From contig NZ_CP074372.1 of the NCBI RefSeq assembly GCF_018362995.1, positions 4,278,001 through 4,342,000 of the forward strand: a DNA stretch of 64,000 bases. The letters are read 5' to 3'. The translations under genes and the position numbers were made by a program. The notes below the pieces were generated by a model. It was not told where the DNA came from. It saw only the letters and a list, made by a program, of their open reading frames with translations, and searched no databases. Source of the stretch: Chryseobacterium indologenes. GTDB lineage: Bacteria > Bacteroidota > Bacteroidia > Flavobacteriales > Weeksellaceae. Positions 26,959-34,149 of this stretch are shown in pieces. The number at the start of each line of letters is the position of its first letter. Position 1 is the first letter of the stretch.

Positions 26959-28305
26959 ATGTCTACTTTTCATAGAACTGCCGCGTTTCATACACTTGGC
27001 TGCAAATTAAATTTTGCGGAAACATCTACTATTGCCCGTCAATTAACAGATGCAGGTTATGATAAGGTAAGTTTTGATGAAAAAGCAAACGTGTATGTTA
27101 TCAATACATGTTCCGTGACAGAAAATGCTGACCGTGAGTGTAAACTGCACGTGAAAAGAGCGATGAAAGCCAATCCGGAAGGACTGGTTGTTATTGTTGG
27201 ATGCTATGCACAATTGAAACCTGAAGAAATTTCCCAAATTGAAGGAGTTGATCTTGTTTTAGGAGCAAAAGAAAAATTCAATATTCTGAGCTACCTTGAT
27301 GATTTGGAGAAATCTGAGAATGAAGGAGTAGTGCACTCATGTGAAATTGAAGAAACAGACTTCTTTATCGGAAGTTATTCTATTGGTGACAGAACCAGGG
27401 CTTTCCTGAAAGTACAGGATGGTTGTGACTATAAATGTACATACTGTACGATCCCTTTAGCAAGAGGAATTTCACGTTCCGATACTATTGAAAATGTTCT
27501 CAGAAACGCCACAGAAATTGCCGCAAAAGACATCAAAGAAATCGTTCTTACAGGGGTGAATATCGGTGATTATGGTAAAGGGGAATTCGGAAATAAAAGA
27601 CACGAACATACTTTTCTTGATCTTATTTCTGAACTTGATAAAGTAGAAGGAATTGAAAGAATCCGTATATCTTCTATTGAACCGAACCTTTTGAAAGATG
27701 AAAGTATTGAACTGGTTTCTAAAAGTAAAAGCTTTGTTCCGCATTTTCATATCCCGTTACAGTCCGGAAGTGATGATCTTCTGAAAAAGATGAAACGTCG
27801 TTACCTGACAAAGCTGTACAATGACAGAGTAAACAAGATCCGCGAGGTAATGCCTGATGCGGCTATTGGTGTAGATGTTATTGTAGGATTTCCGGGAGAA
27901 ACAGAGGAGAGATTTATGGAAACCTATAATTTCCTTAATGAGCTTCCTATTACTTACCTTCACGTATTTACCTATTCTGAAAGAGAAAATACGGAAGCAG
28001 CCACAATGGAAGGTGTTGTTCCGGTAGCTGAAAGAAAAAAACGTAATAAAATGCTTAGAATTCTATCTGAAAAGAAGAAAATGGCATTTTATCAGACACA
28101 ACTTGGAAAATCGCTTCCAGTTCTTTGGGAGCACGAAAATAAAGACGGGAAAATGTTTGGCTTCACAGAAAACTATGTGAGAGTCCAGAAAGACTTTGAT
28201 CCTGCATCCGTAAACCAAATCGAATTTCTGAATTTAGAAAAAATCCTGTCAGATGGCACGGTTTCTGTGCATTCTTCTTATCAAAACTTTTTAGCAAAAG
28301 CGTAG
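26959..28305 (+). CDS. mtaB: tRNA t6A37 methylthiotransferase MtaB
   Basis: The 448-residue radical-SAM enzyme converts t6A37 to ms2t6A37 in tRNAs decoding ANN codons, including the tRNA-Lys(UUU) encoded in this window. The N-terminal UPF0004 domain carries its cluster cysteines Cys15 (HTLGCKLN), Cys51 (NTCSVTENA) and Cys82 (VGCYAQ). The radical-SAM cluster is Cys156, Cys160 and Cys163 (GCDYKCTYCTIPLARG). HIPLQSGSDDLLKKMKR and DVIVGFPGETEE follow, and a TRAM-like C-terminus ends the protein. The TLGCKLN start and the lack of a longer N-terminus favour MtaB over MiaB or RimO. Confidence 0.92.
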   Translation: MSTFHRTAAFHTLGCKLNFAETSTIARQLTDAGYDKVSFDEKANVYVINTCSVTENADRECKLHVKRAMKANPEGLVVIVGCYAQLKPEEISQIEGVDLVLGAKEKFNILSYLDDLEKSENEGVVHSCEIEETDFFIGSYSIGDRTRAFLKVQDGCDYKCTYCTIPLARGISRSDTIENVLRNATEIAAKDIKEIVLTGVNIGDYGKGEFGNKRHEHTFLDLISELDKVEGIERIRISSIEPNLLKDESIELVSKSKSFVPHFHIPLQSGSDDLLKKMKRRYLTKLYNDRVNKIREVMPDAAIGVDVIVGFPGETEERFMETYNFLNELPITYLHVFTYSERENTEAATMEGVVPVAERKKRNKMLRILSEKKKMAFYQTQLGKSLPVLWEHENKDGKMFGFTENYVRVQKDFDPASVNQIEFLNLEKILSDGTVSVHSSYQNFLAKA

Positions 28306-28359
28306 GCTCTTTGCTAAAATTCTACTAAATTTATTTTTAAACTTTTAAATACTACATTC

Positions 28360-29874
28360 ATGAGAGATAAGTTTTTATCTTGGGGAATTGTATTAGTAAT
28401 TGCTACATGGATTATAGCAATACTGATCAGAGCGCATTATTGGATACCAACGCTGTTATCCGCAATTTATGCATTAGGTGTATACAATGCTTACCAATCG
28501 AAACATGCTATTTTGAGGAACTTTCCTGTATTGGGATACTTCAGGTATTTTTTCGAGAGTATTTCACCTGAAATGCAGCAATATTTTATTGAGAGGGAGA
28601 CAGACGGGAAACCGTTTCCAAGAAATCAGCGTTCTGCAGTATACAGACGTGCAAAAAATTTAAGTGATACCGTAGCTTTCGGTACACAGCTGGAAGTTAA
28701 TCACAGAAAATATGAAGGGATCAAGCATTCTATTTATGCAAAATCACCTTCAGAAGAGCTTCCGAGAGTATGGGTAGGGGGAGAACAGTGTACACAGCCT
28801 TACCACGCTTCATTATTTAATATCTCAGCCATGAGTTTCGGAGCATTGAGTGACAGAGCTCAGATCTCCCTGAACAGAGGTGCCAAAAAAGGAAATTTCT
28901 ATCACAATACAGGAGAAGGAGGAATTTCACCCCACCATATGGAAGGAGGTGATTTATGCTGGCAGATCGGAACAGGATACTTTGGATGTCGTGATGAAGA
29001 AGGAAAGTTCAATCCGGAGCTTTTTAAAAAATATTCAACTCTTCCTAATGTGAAAATGATTGAGATCAAGCTATCACAGGGAGCAAAACCAGGACATGGA
29101 GGAGTACTTCCAGGTGTTAAAAACACTCCGGAAATCGCAGCGATCCGTCACGTAACGCCTGGGATGACTGTTATTTCACCACCATCACATACCTCATTCT
29201 CTGATGCAGCAGGATTGCTGAGGTTTGTACAGCAGCTGAGAGAACTTTCAGGAGGAAAGCCTGTAGGTTTTAAGCTTTGTATAGGGGATACCAAAGAATT
29301 TGAAGACATCTGCGTTCAAATGAATGTTTTGAAAATTTATCCGGACTTTATTACCATTGACGGAGCGGAAGGAGGAACTGGAGCAGCACCACCGGAATTC
29401 TCTGATGGAGTAGGGATGCCATTGGAACCCGCTTTGATATTTGTGAACAGAACGCTTAATAACTATAATGTAAGACACAAACTAAGAGTGATTGCCAGCG
29501 GAAAAGTTCTTACCAGTCTGGATATTTTGAGAGCAATTTCAATGGGGGCTGATATGTGTAACAATGCAAGAGGGTTTATGTTCTCTCTGGGATGTATTCA
29601 GGCATTGAGATGTAATACAAACAACTGTCCTACAGGAGTTGCTACCCAAGATAAAATGCTTATTAAAGGACTTGATGTGACGGATAAGGCAGAAAGAGTA
29701 TATCATTTCCATAAAAATACGCTTCATACCTGCAATGAACTGATTGCTGCTGCAGGAAGAAGCTCTTATGAAGAAGTAGATGCTACTATGTTTATGAGAG
29801 GAGATGAATTTGATCACCTTGCAGATCTATATTTCCCGGATATCTTAGGGAATGTAAAGCAGAAGGCAAGATGA
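28360..29874 (+). CDS. FMN-binding glutamate synthase family protein
   Basis: The 504-residue protein has two N-terminal membrane helices (WGIVLVIATWIIAIL and IPTLLSAIYALGVYNAY) followed by a glutamate-synthase-type FMN barrel: SAMSFGALSDRAQISLNRGA, KLSQGAKPGHGGVLPG, ISPPSHTSFSDAAGLLRF, FITIDGAEGGTGAAP, and the cluster-binding C-terminus RCNTNNCPTGVATQ. It corresponds to the GltB synthase domain alone, without the amidotransferase part. Such stand-alone membrane-anchored versions are common and their reaction is not established. A bidirectional terminator follows. Confidence 0.88.
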   Translation: MRDKFLSWGIVLVIATWIIAILIRAHYWIPTLLSAIYALGVYNAYQSKHAILRNFPVLGYFRYFFESISPEMQQYFIERETDGKPFPRNQRSAVYRRAKNLSDTVAFGTQLEVNHRKYEGIKHSIYAKSPSEELPRVWVGGEQCTQPYHASLFNISAMSFGALSDRAQISLNRGAKKGNFYHNTGEGGISPHHMEGGDLCWQIGTGYFGCRDEEGKFNPELFKKYSTLPNVKMIEIKLSQGAKPGHGGVLPGVKNTPEIAAIRHVTPGMTVISPPSHTSFSDAAGLLRFVQQLRELSGGKPVGFKLCIGDTKEFEDICVQMNVLKIYPDFITIDGAEGGTGAAPPEFSDGVGMPLEPALIFVNRTLNNYNVRHKLRVIASGKVLTSLDILRAISMGADMCNNARGFMFSLGCIQALRCNTNNCPTGVATQDKMLIKGLDVTDKAERVYHFHKNTLHTCNELIAAAGRSSYEEVDATMFMRGDEFDHLADLYFPDILGNVKQKAR

Positions 29875-29891
29875 TCGTAATATATTACATA

Positions 29892-29922
29892 AAAAAACAC
29901 CGCTATTGAGGCGGTGTTTTTT
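29892..29922. terminator. Bidirectional terminator
   Basis: AAAAAACACCGC and GCGGTGTTTTTT pair perfectly with a 7-base loop. It separates the glutamate-synthase-like gene (+) from the lipoprotein gene (-). Confidence 0.85.
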
Positions 29923-29937
29923 ATTATATGATAACTT

Positions 29938-30717
29938 TTATTGCTGTTGTTCTGTTGTTTGTTTATCACCGCTTGGTCTGTCCTCCCTTCCATAAATCTG
30001 AAAGTTAAATACAAAAGATTTATTTCTGTAAGAAGTATTTAAGTACGGATAATGAGGGTTTCTAGCAAAAGCAGCTCGGGAAGGAACGATAATCACTCCC
30101 TGTAGGTTATAAGGAGCCTCACTAGAAGGATTATTGAATGCTTTGAACTTCTGTAAAGCTTCTCTGAAACCAGGAATCTGGTAATATTTTGCTTTTTTTG
30201 CAGCATCAGTTGTACCAGCCTCCAGTATTGATTTCTTTGTATAATAAAACATAGGGTCAATAACAGGAATACCAGTTCCGTCAATGGTATTTAAAAAAGC
30301 AGCTTTTGACGTAAATGAAGTGTTTCCGTCAGAATTAACAGCCAAATAAGAATAAACTCTACCCATGATTTTGATAATATCATCATCTTTGATTGTAGAT
30401 TCATAAGCAGGAGTGGGGTTAGCAGGAGGCTGGGCTCCGCTTCTGACAATATAGATTGTTCCTGAAGGAAGTGTTACAGGCGACAATTCAGATAACTTCT
30501 TTTCATTATCATCCGCGGTATCCGTAGAACTGAAAGCTTTTATATTACCCTGTGCATCCAGATAATTCTCATCCATAAATTTCTTAATGGCTTGATCATC
30601 ATATGTGTTTTGTGTTGCAATGTCTTCCGGCTCTACATAAACGTCTGGCGTATCATCTTTTTTACAGGCGGAAAAACACAAAGATCCTGCAAGGATATAT
30701 AAAAATATTTTTTTCAT
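29938..30717 (-). CDS. Lipoprotein, possibly FKBP-like
   Basis: The 259-residue protein starts with a lipoprotein signal (MKKIFLYILAGSLCFSACKK, Cys18 after FSA). A DDQAIKKFMDENYLDAQGNI helix follows, a feature I associate with flavobacterial FKBP-type peptidyl-prolyl isomerase lipoproteins related to GldI. The C-terminal half (YQIPGFREALQKFKAFNNPS then GVIIVPSRAAFARNPHYPYL) resembles the FKBP end where an IPPxLAYG-type motif is expected, but that motif is not clear. It is probably anchored in the outer membrane facing the periplasm; isomerase activity is uncertain. The C-terminus is glutamine- and threonine-rich. Confidence 0.7.
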   Translation of the reverse strand: MKKIFLYILAGSLCFSACKKDDTPDVYVEPEDIATQNTYDDQAIKKFMDENYLDAQGNIKAFSSTDTADDNEKKLSELSPVTLPSGTIYIVRSGAQPPANPTPAYESTIKDDDIIKIMGRVYSYLAVNSDGNTSFTSKAAFLNTIDGTGIPVIDPMFYYTKKSILEAGTTDAAKKAKYYQIPGFREALQKFKAFNNPSSEAPYNLQGVIIVPSRAAFARNPHYPYLNTSYRNKSFVFNFQIYGREDRPSGDKQTTEQQQ

Positions 30718-30755
30718 TTCAAAAAACTTTAATTACTTTACAAATAATATAACGG

Positions 30756-30763
30756 CAAAAGTA
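30756..30763 (-). promoter_or_regulatory. Promoter -7 element of the lipoprotein gene
   Basis: The minus strand reads TACTTTTG, an exact TAnnTTTG match, about 38 bases upstream of the start at 30717. Confidence 0.4.
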
Positions 30764-30772
30764 TAAAAAAAT

Positions 30773-31210
30773 ATGAGAATAGATAAATTTTTATGGAGCA
30801 TTCGTTTTTATAAGACGAGAAGTATTGCAGCAGAGGAGATTAAAAAGAACAGAGTTTCTATAGGAACGTCTGCCGTAAAGTCATCTAAAGAGGTAAAAGA
30901 AGGAGATACTATTAAAATCCGTAAGAATCAGATTGATTATAAAATAAAAGTAATTCAGATTCCTAAAAGCAGGATAGGAGCCAAACTGGTGCCTCTTCAT
31001 ATTCAGGACGTGACAGATAAAGAGCAATATGAACTGTTGAAACTTCGTAAGATGTCACAAGACTATTACAGAAACAAAGGAGAGGGAAGACCTACTAAAA
31101 AAGACAGAAGAGAAATGGACGATTATGTAGGTAACGATATTGATTCTGACTTTACGGACTGGGATGATTTCTTTGGAGAGACAGATAACGGGGAAGAAAA
31201 CGAAGATTAG
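30773..31210 (+). CDS. S4-domain RNA-binding protein (Hsp15-like)
   Basis: The 145-residue protein begins directly with an S4 domain (MRIDKFLWSIRFYKTRSIAA then EEIKKNRVSIG, and KEGDTIKIRKNQIDYKIKV). Hsp15-like proteins bind free 50S subunits carrying nascent chains and help recycle them. The C-terminal 45 residues are first basic (KGEGRPTKKDRREMDDYV) and then strongly acidic (DIDSDFTDWDDFFGETD), a tail I consider typical of Flavobacteriia rather than of E. coli HslR. The gene converges with aroK; the shared terminator overlaps the aroK stop codon. Confidence 0.85.
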   Translation: MRIDKFLWSIRFYKTRSIAAEEIKKNRVSIGTSAVKSSKEVKEGDTIKIRKNQIDYKIKVIQIPKSRIGAKLVPLHIQDVTDKEQYELLKLRKMSQDYYRNKGEGRPTKKDRREMDDYVGNDIDSDFTDWDDFFGETDNGEENED

Positions 31211-31218
31211 TATAAAAT

Positions 31219-31246
31219 AAAAAAGCTCTAGAGATAGAGCTTTTCT
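31219..31246. terminator. Bidirectional terminator overlapping the aroK stop codon
   Basis: AAAAGCTCTA and TAGAGCTTTT pair around GAGA. The stem includes the aroK stop codon at 31228-31230. Confidence 0.75.
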
Positions 31247-31743
31247 ATTATTTCGTTGACAATGTCTTCCGGTTCTCTGGAATCTGTACCTACAGTAAAT
31301 TGTGCTTTGCTGTAAAACTGATTTCTTTCAAATAAATGTTTAGCGATGAATTCCGGGAGGTCTTCATCAGATATATTGGCAATCAACGGTCTTTTTTCTT
31401 TCTGTTTTGAAAGTCTTTCAACCAATGTTCCTACAGAACTTCTTAAAAAAACACTTTTGGAATTATGATTGATGATCTCCATATTATTGTAATAAACAGG
31501 AGTTCCTCCGCCAAGACTTAAAACTACATTTTCTTCTGAAGCCAATATCTCTTCCAGGGCCTCTCTTTCCAGCTTTCTAAAGTAAATCTCACCCTTCTTT
31601 TCAAAAATTTCCGGGATGGTTAATTTATTTCTTCTGGAAATCTCTTTATCGAGATCAATCAATTTAAAATCGATTTTTTCGCTTAATATTTTGGAAATGT
31701 GAGATTTGCCACTTCCCATGTATCCGATCAATGAAATTACCAT
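31228..31743 (-). CDS. aroK: Shikimate kinase
   Basis: The 171-residue cytoplasmic enzyme phosphorylates shikimate with ATP in the pathway to chorismate and aromatic amino acids. The P-loop GYMGSGKSHISK is at the N-terminus. Asp in LIDLDKEI and Arg in YFRKLEREAL (shikimate binding) are present, as is SLGGGTPVYYNN; KRPLIANISDEDL covers the lid region. The length matches AroK (about 170). It is transcribed leftward, with the divergent tRNA promoter immediately upstream. Confidence 0.93.
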   Translation of the reverse strand: MVISLIGYMGSGKSHISKILSEKIDFKLIDLDKEISRRNKLTIPEIFEKKGEIYFRKLEREALEEILASEENVVLSLGGGTPVYYNNMEIINHNSKSVFLRSSVGTLVERLSKQKEKRPLIANISDEDLPEFIAKHLFERNQFYSKAQFTVGTDSREPEDIVNEIIEKLYL

Positions 31744-31774
31744 GAATTTTTTTTAAACAAATTTGCGAAAAAGT

Positions 31775-31804
31775 TTTGAGATAAAGAAAAAAGTCATATC
31801 TTTG
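31775..31804 (+). promoter_or_regulatory. Promoter of the tRNA cluster
   Basis: TTTG (31775-31778), 18 bases, then TATCTTTG (31797-31804) match the Bacteroidota promoter. The first tRNA begins about 54 bases downstream. Confidence 0.65.
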
Positions 31805-31858
31805 CACCACTTAAAACAAGGGGCATTACTTAAATGAAAACTTGGTAAGTAAGTGACC

Positions 31859-31931
31859 GACTCGGTAGCTCAGCTGGTAGAGCAATACACTTTTAATGTA
31901 TGGGTCCTGGGTTCGAATCCCAGCCGGGTCA
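31859..31931 (+). tRNA. tRNA-Lys (anticodon UUU), copy 1
   Basis: A full 73-nt cloverleaf is present: acceptor stem GACTCGG/CCGGGTC with discriminator A, D arm GCTC/GAGC, anticodon stem ATACA/TGTAT with loop CTTTTAA (anticodon TTT), and T arm CTGGG-TTCGAAT-CCCAG. CCA is not encoded. It is identical to the copy at 32108. Confidence 0.97.
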
Positions 31932-31967
31932 CAAGCAATAAAAATTACTGGATTTTGTAATTTTATT

Positions 31968-32050
31968 GCCTGCGTGGTGAAATTGGTAGACACGCCATCT
32001 TGAGGGGGTGGTTTCCTAAGGATGTGCTGGTTCGAGTCCAGTCGCAGGCA
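31968..32050 (+). tRNA. tRNA-Leu (anticodon GAG)
   Basis: An 83-nt class II tRNA is present: acceptor GCCTGCG/CGCAGGC with discriminator A, anticodon stem CCATC/GGTGG with loop TTGAGGG (anticodon GAG), a long variable arm, and T arm CTGG-TTCGAGT-CCAG. CCA is not encoded. It lies between the two tRNA-Lys copies. Confidence 0.95.
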
Positions 32051-32107
32051 CTGCAAAAAAAAAAAATTATAATTAATATTGAAATTTATTTCGTTTTAAT
32101 TGTGGCC

Positions 32108-32180
32108 GACTCGGTAGCTCAGCTGGTAGAGCAATACACTTTTAATGTATGGGTCCTGGGTTCGAATCCCAGCCGGGTCA
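32108..32180 (+). tRNA. tRNA-Lys (anticodon UUU), copy 2
   Basis: It is the same 73-nt sequence as the copy at 31859. Identity extends two bases 5' and four bases 3' of the mature tRNA, 79 bases in all, which points to a recent duplication or gene conversion. Confidence 0.97.
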
Positions 32181-32235
32181 CAAGTTTACTGAAAAGTAAA
32201 TTTTTTTCATATTAATATTTTGTGATTTGGTGTTT

Positions 32236-32268
32236 CAAAGGCTTCCTTCAGGAGGCCTTTGATTTTTT
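32236..32268 (+). terminator. Terminator of the tRNA operon
   Basis: CAAAGGCTTCC and GGAGGCCTTTG pair over 11 bases (one G-U) with loop TTCA, followed by a run of T. Confidence 0.8.
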
Positions 32269-32285
32269 GTATTCTACTGTAAAAA

Positions 32286-32316
32286 ATAAAAAAAACTCTG
32301 ACATCATCAGAGTTTT
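32286..32316 (-). terminator. Terminator of panC
   Basis: AAAACTCTGA and TCAGAGTTTT pair perfectly with loop CATCA; a T run follows on the minus strand. Confidence 0.75.
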
Positions 32317-32345
32317 ATCTTATAAAAATATGTGTTTTTATTGTC

Positions 32346-33194
32346 TTAATCTAAATGCATATTGTCAATTAATCTCACACCATCTACCACCACAACAATG
32401 AACGCTCTGAATTTTCTGTCTTTATAGAAGAAATCAGTTTCCTGTAGGGTATTTTCATCGGCAATCAGGAAGTATTCCAGTTTCATTCCCTGCTGATTGT
32501 CAAAAATGTCCGTTACTCTTTCCTTTATTTCAGGTATACTAACGGTTCTGAACCAATCGTTTACTTTTTTTAAAGTCTCATAAATGACTTTAGAAGCTTC
32601 TTTTCGGTCTTCATGAAGTCTTTGGTTTCTTGAGCTTAATGCCAGTCCGTTGTCTGCTCTGTAGATTGGAACTCCTGATATCTTAACGGGAAGATGTTTT
32701 TTATCCACCATTTTTTTAATAATAGCAAGCTGCTGAAAGTCTTTTTCTCCAAAATAAGCATTGTCAGGTTGTATCTGTCTGAAAAGCTCTTCTACAACAG
32801 TTCCTACGCCGTCAAAATGTCCGGGTCTGGATTTTCCTTCCATCTCATTTTCCAATCCATCAAAATCATAGTGCTGGCTTTCGGTTTTTTCAGGGTAGAT
32901 ATCTGCTACTTCAGGGATGTAAACAGCATCTACAAGGCCTGAAGTTTGAAGAATAAGAATATCTCTGTTAACATCTCTTGGGTATTTTTCAAGATCTTCA
33001 GAGTTATTGAACTGGGTTGGATTTACAAAAATTGAAGAAATCACAAGGTCATTTTCTTTTCTTGCCTCTTCATACAGAGAAAGATGGCCCTTATGTAAAG
33101 CGCCCATCGTAGGTGCGAAGCCAATTCTTTTCCCCATTTCTTTCTGTCTTTCAATAAAATCCTGAAGGACTTTCCTGTTTTTTATAACTTCCAT
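32346..33194 (-). CDS. panC: Pantoate--beta-alanine ligase (pantothenate synthetase)
   Basis: The 282-residue cytoplasmic enzyme joins pantoate and beta-alanine with ATP, the last step of pantothenate synthesis. It is a nucleotidyltransferase-superfamily protein with the PTMGALHKGHLSLYEEAR (HIGH-like) motif, SIFVNPTQFNNSEDLEKYPR, FFGEKDFQ-type YFGEKDFQQLAIIKKM, and GLALSSRNQRL (KMSKS-like). The length is standard for PanC (about 280). It is divergent from the starch-synthase-like gene, and a TATTTTTG promoter element lies upstream. Confidence 0.95.
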   Translation of the reverse strand: MEVIKNRKVLQDFIERQKEMGKRIGFAPTMGALHKGHLSLYEEARKENDLVISSIFVNPTQFNNSEDLEKYPRDVNRDILILQTSGLVDAVYIPEVADIYPEKTESQHYDFDGLENEMEGKSRPGHFDGVGTVVEELFRQIQPDNAYFGEKDFQQLAIIKKMVDKKHLPVKISGVPIYRADNGLALSSRNQRLHEDRKEASKVIYETLKKVNDWFRTVSIPEIKERVTDIFDNQQGMKLEYFLIADENTLQETDFFYKDRKFRAFIVVVVDGVRLIDNMHLD

Positions 33195-33214
33195 AGTTTA
33201 TTTTAATGCTATTT

Positions 33215-33222
33215 CAAAAATA
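33215..33222 (-). promoter_or_regulatory. Promoter -7 element of panC
   Basis: The minus strand reads TATTTTTG, an exact TAnnTTTG match, about 20 bases upstream of the panC start. Confidence 0.4.
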
Positions 33223-33318
33223 CTAAAAATATCGCATAATAATATGCACTTTTAATAATTTGGAAAAGGGAATTTTCGTAAAAAAATGTTAATTAAAATA
33301 ATGTTGGATGTTTTTTTG

Positions 33319-33326
33319 TAATTTTG
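33319..33326 (+). promoter_or_regulatory. Promoter -7 element of the GT5-like gene
   Basis: TAATTTTG matches TAnnTTTG and lies 39 bases before the ATG at 33366. It overlaps a possible TTG start at 33324, which is therefore unlikely to be used. Confidence 0.5.
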
Positions 33327-33365
33327 CACATTAAAGCATTTTTACAAAAATTAGATAGAAAGTTT

Positions 33366-34136
33366 ATGCCGAATCAAAAAATACTGTACATTACTACAGA
33401 GATGTATCCATATCAGGAAGATACAAATATGGCTGCAGTGGTAAACAAAATGGCACTTAAGATGCACCAAGAAGGCAATGATGTAAGAGTTTTTATGCCA
33501 AGATTTGGACAAATAAGTGAGAGGAAATTCCAGCTCCATGAGGTAATCCGTCTTTCAGGAATGAATATCATTATCAATGACCTAGACCAGCCTCTGATCA
33601 TTAAAGTAGCGTCTCTTCCGGGGGAAAGACTTCAGGTTTACTTTATTGACAACGAAGAATACTTCAAAAGAAAGCAATACTATTTTGATGATGAAGGAAA
33701 TCCTTTCGAAGACAATGACGAAAGAGCTATTTTCTTTGCCAGAGGAGTTATTGAAACCATTAAAAAGCTGAACTGGGTACCAGATGTAATTCATTTAAAC
33801 GGATGGATGGCTTCTTTTGTTCCAATTTATCTTAAAACTTACTACGAATCAGATACTTATTTCAAAGACGCAAAAATCGTACTTTCTCTGTATAATGAGA
33901 AGGATGCTGATTTGGATAAAAAGATCGACGAAAAACTGCAGTTTGATAATATTTCAGGATTAAAAGCGTTAGATAACCCAACAATTAAAAGCTTTGTTAT
34001 CGAAAGTATGAACTATGTAAACGCTGTTGTGAAAGGGGACGAGTTTCTGGATGAAGACCTGGATAAGGCTTTCAACGAAACTACTACCGAGAAGTCGGAA
34101 TATCTTGACATAGATTCTATAAATCAACTTTATTAA
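33366..34136 (+). CDS. Starch/glycogen-synthase-like protein, N-terminal GT5 domain only
   Basis: From the ATG at 33366 (MPNQKILYITTEMYPYQED) the protein has 256 residues, about half of GlgA (470-480). It matches the N-terminal Rossmann domain: TEMYPY, EGNDVRVFMPRFGQI, VYFIDNEEYFKRKQYYFDDEG and WVPDVIHLNGWMASFVPIYL. The ADP-glucose-binding KTGGLADV motif after the first strand is replaced by EDTNMAAVV, and the whole C-terminal GT1-like domain is absent. It is thus unlikely to make glycogen; a binding or regulatory role is more plausible. It is followed after 13 bases by a DUF4270 lipoprotein gene, then glmS and gldKLMN, suggesting an envelope context. Confidence 0.75.
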   Translation: MPNQKILYITTEMYPYQEDTNMAAVVNKMALKMHQEGNDVRVFMPRFGQISERKFQLHEVIRLSGMNIIINDLDQPLIIKVASLPGERLQVYFIDNEEYFKRKQYYFDDEGNPFEDNDERAIFFARGVIETIKKLNWVPDVIHLNGWMASFVPIYLKTYYESDTYFKDAKIVLSLYNEKDADLDKKIDEKLQFDNISGLKALDNPTIKSFVIESMNYVNAVVKGDEFLDEDLDKAFNETTTEKSEYLDIDSINQLY

Positions 34137-34149
34137 AAACACATTTTTA

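Noticed and set aside
33324..33365. TTG start for the starch-synthase-like gene
   Set aside because: It overlaps a TAATTTTG promoter element, and the added residues lack family similarity; the ATG at 33366 precedes the conserved first strand.
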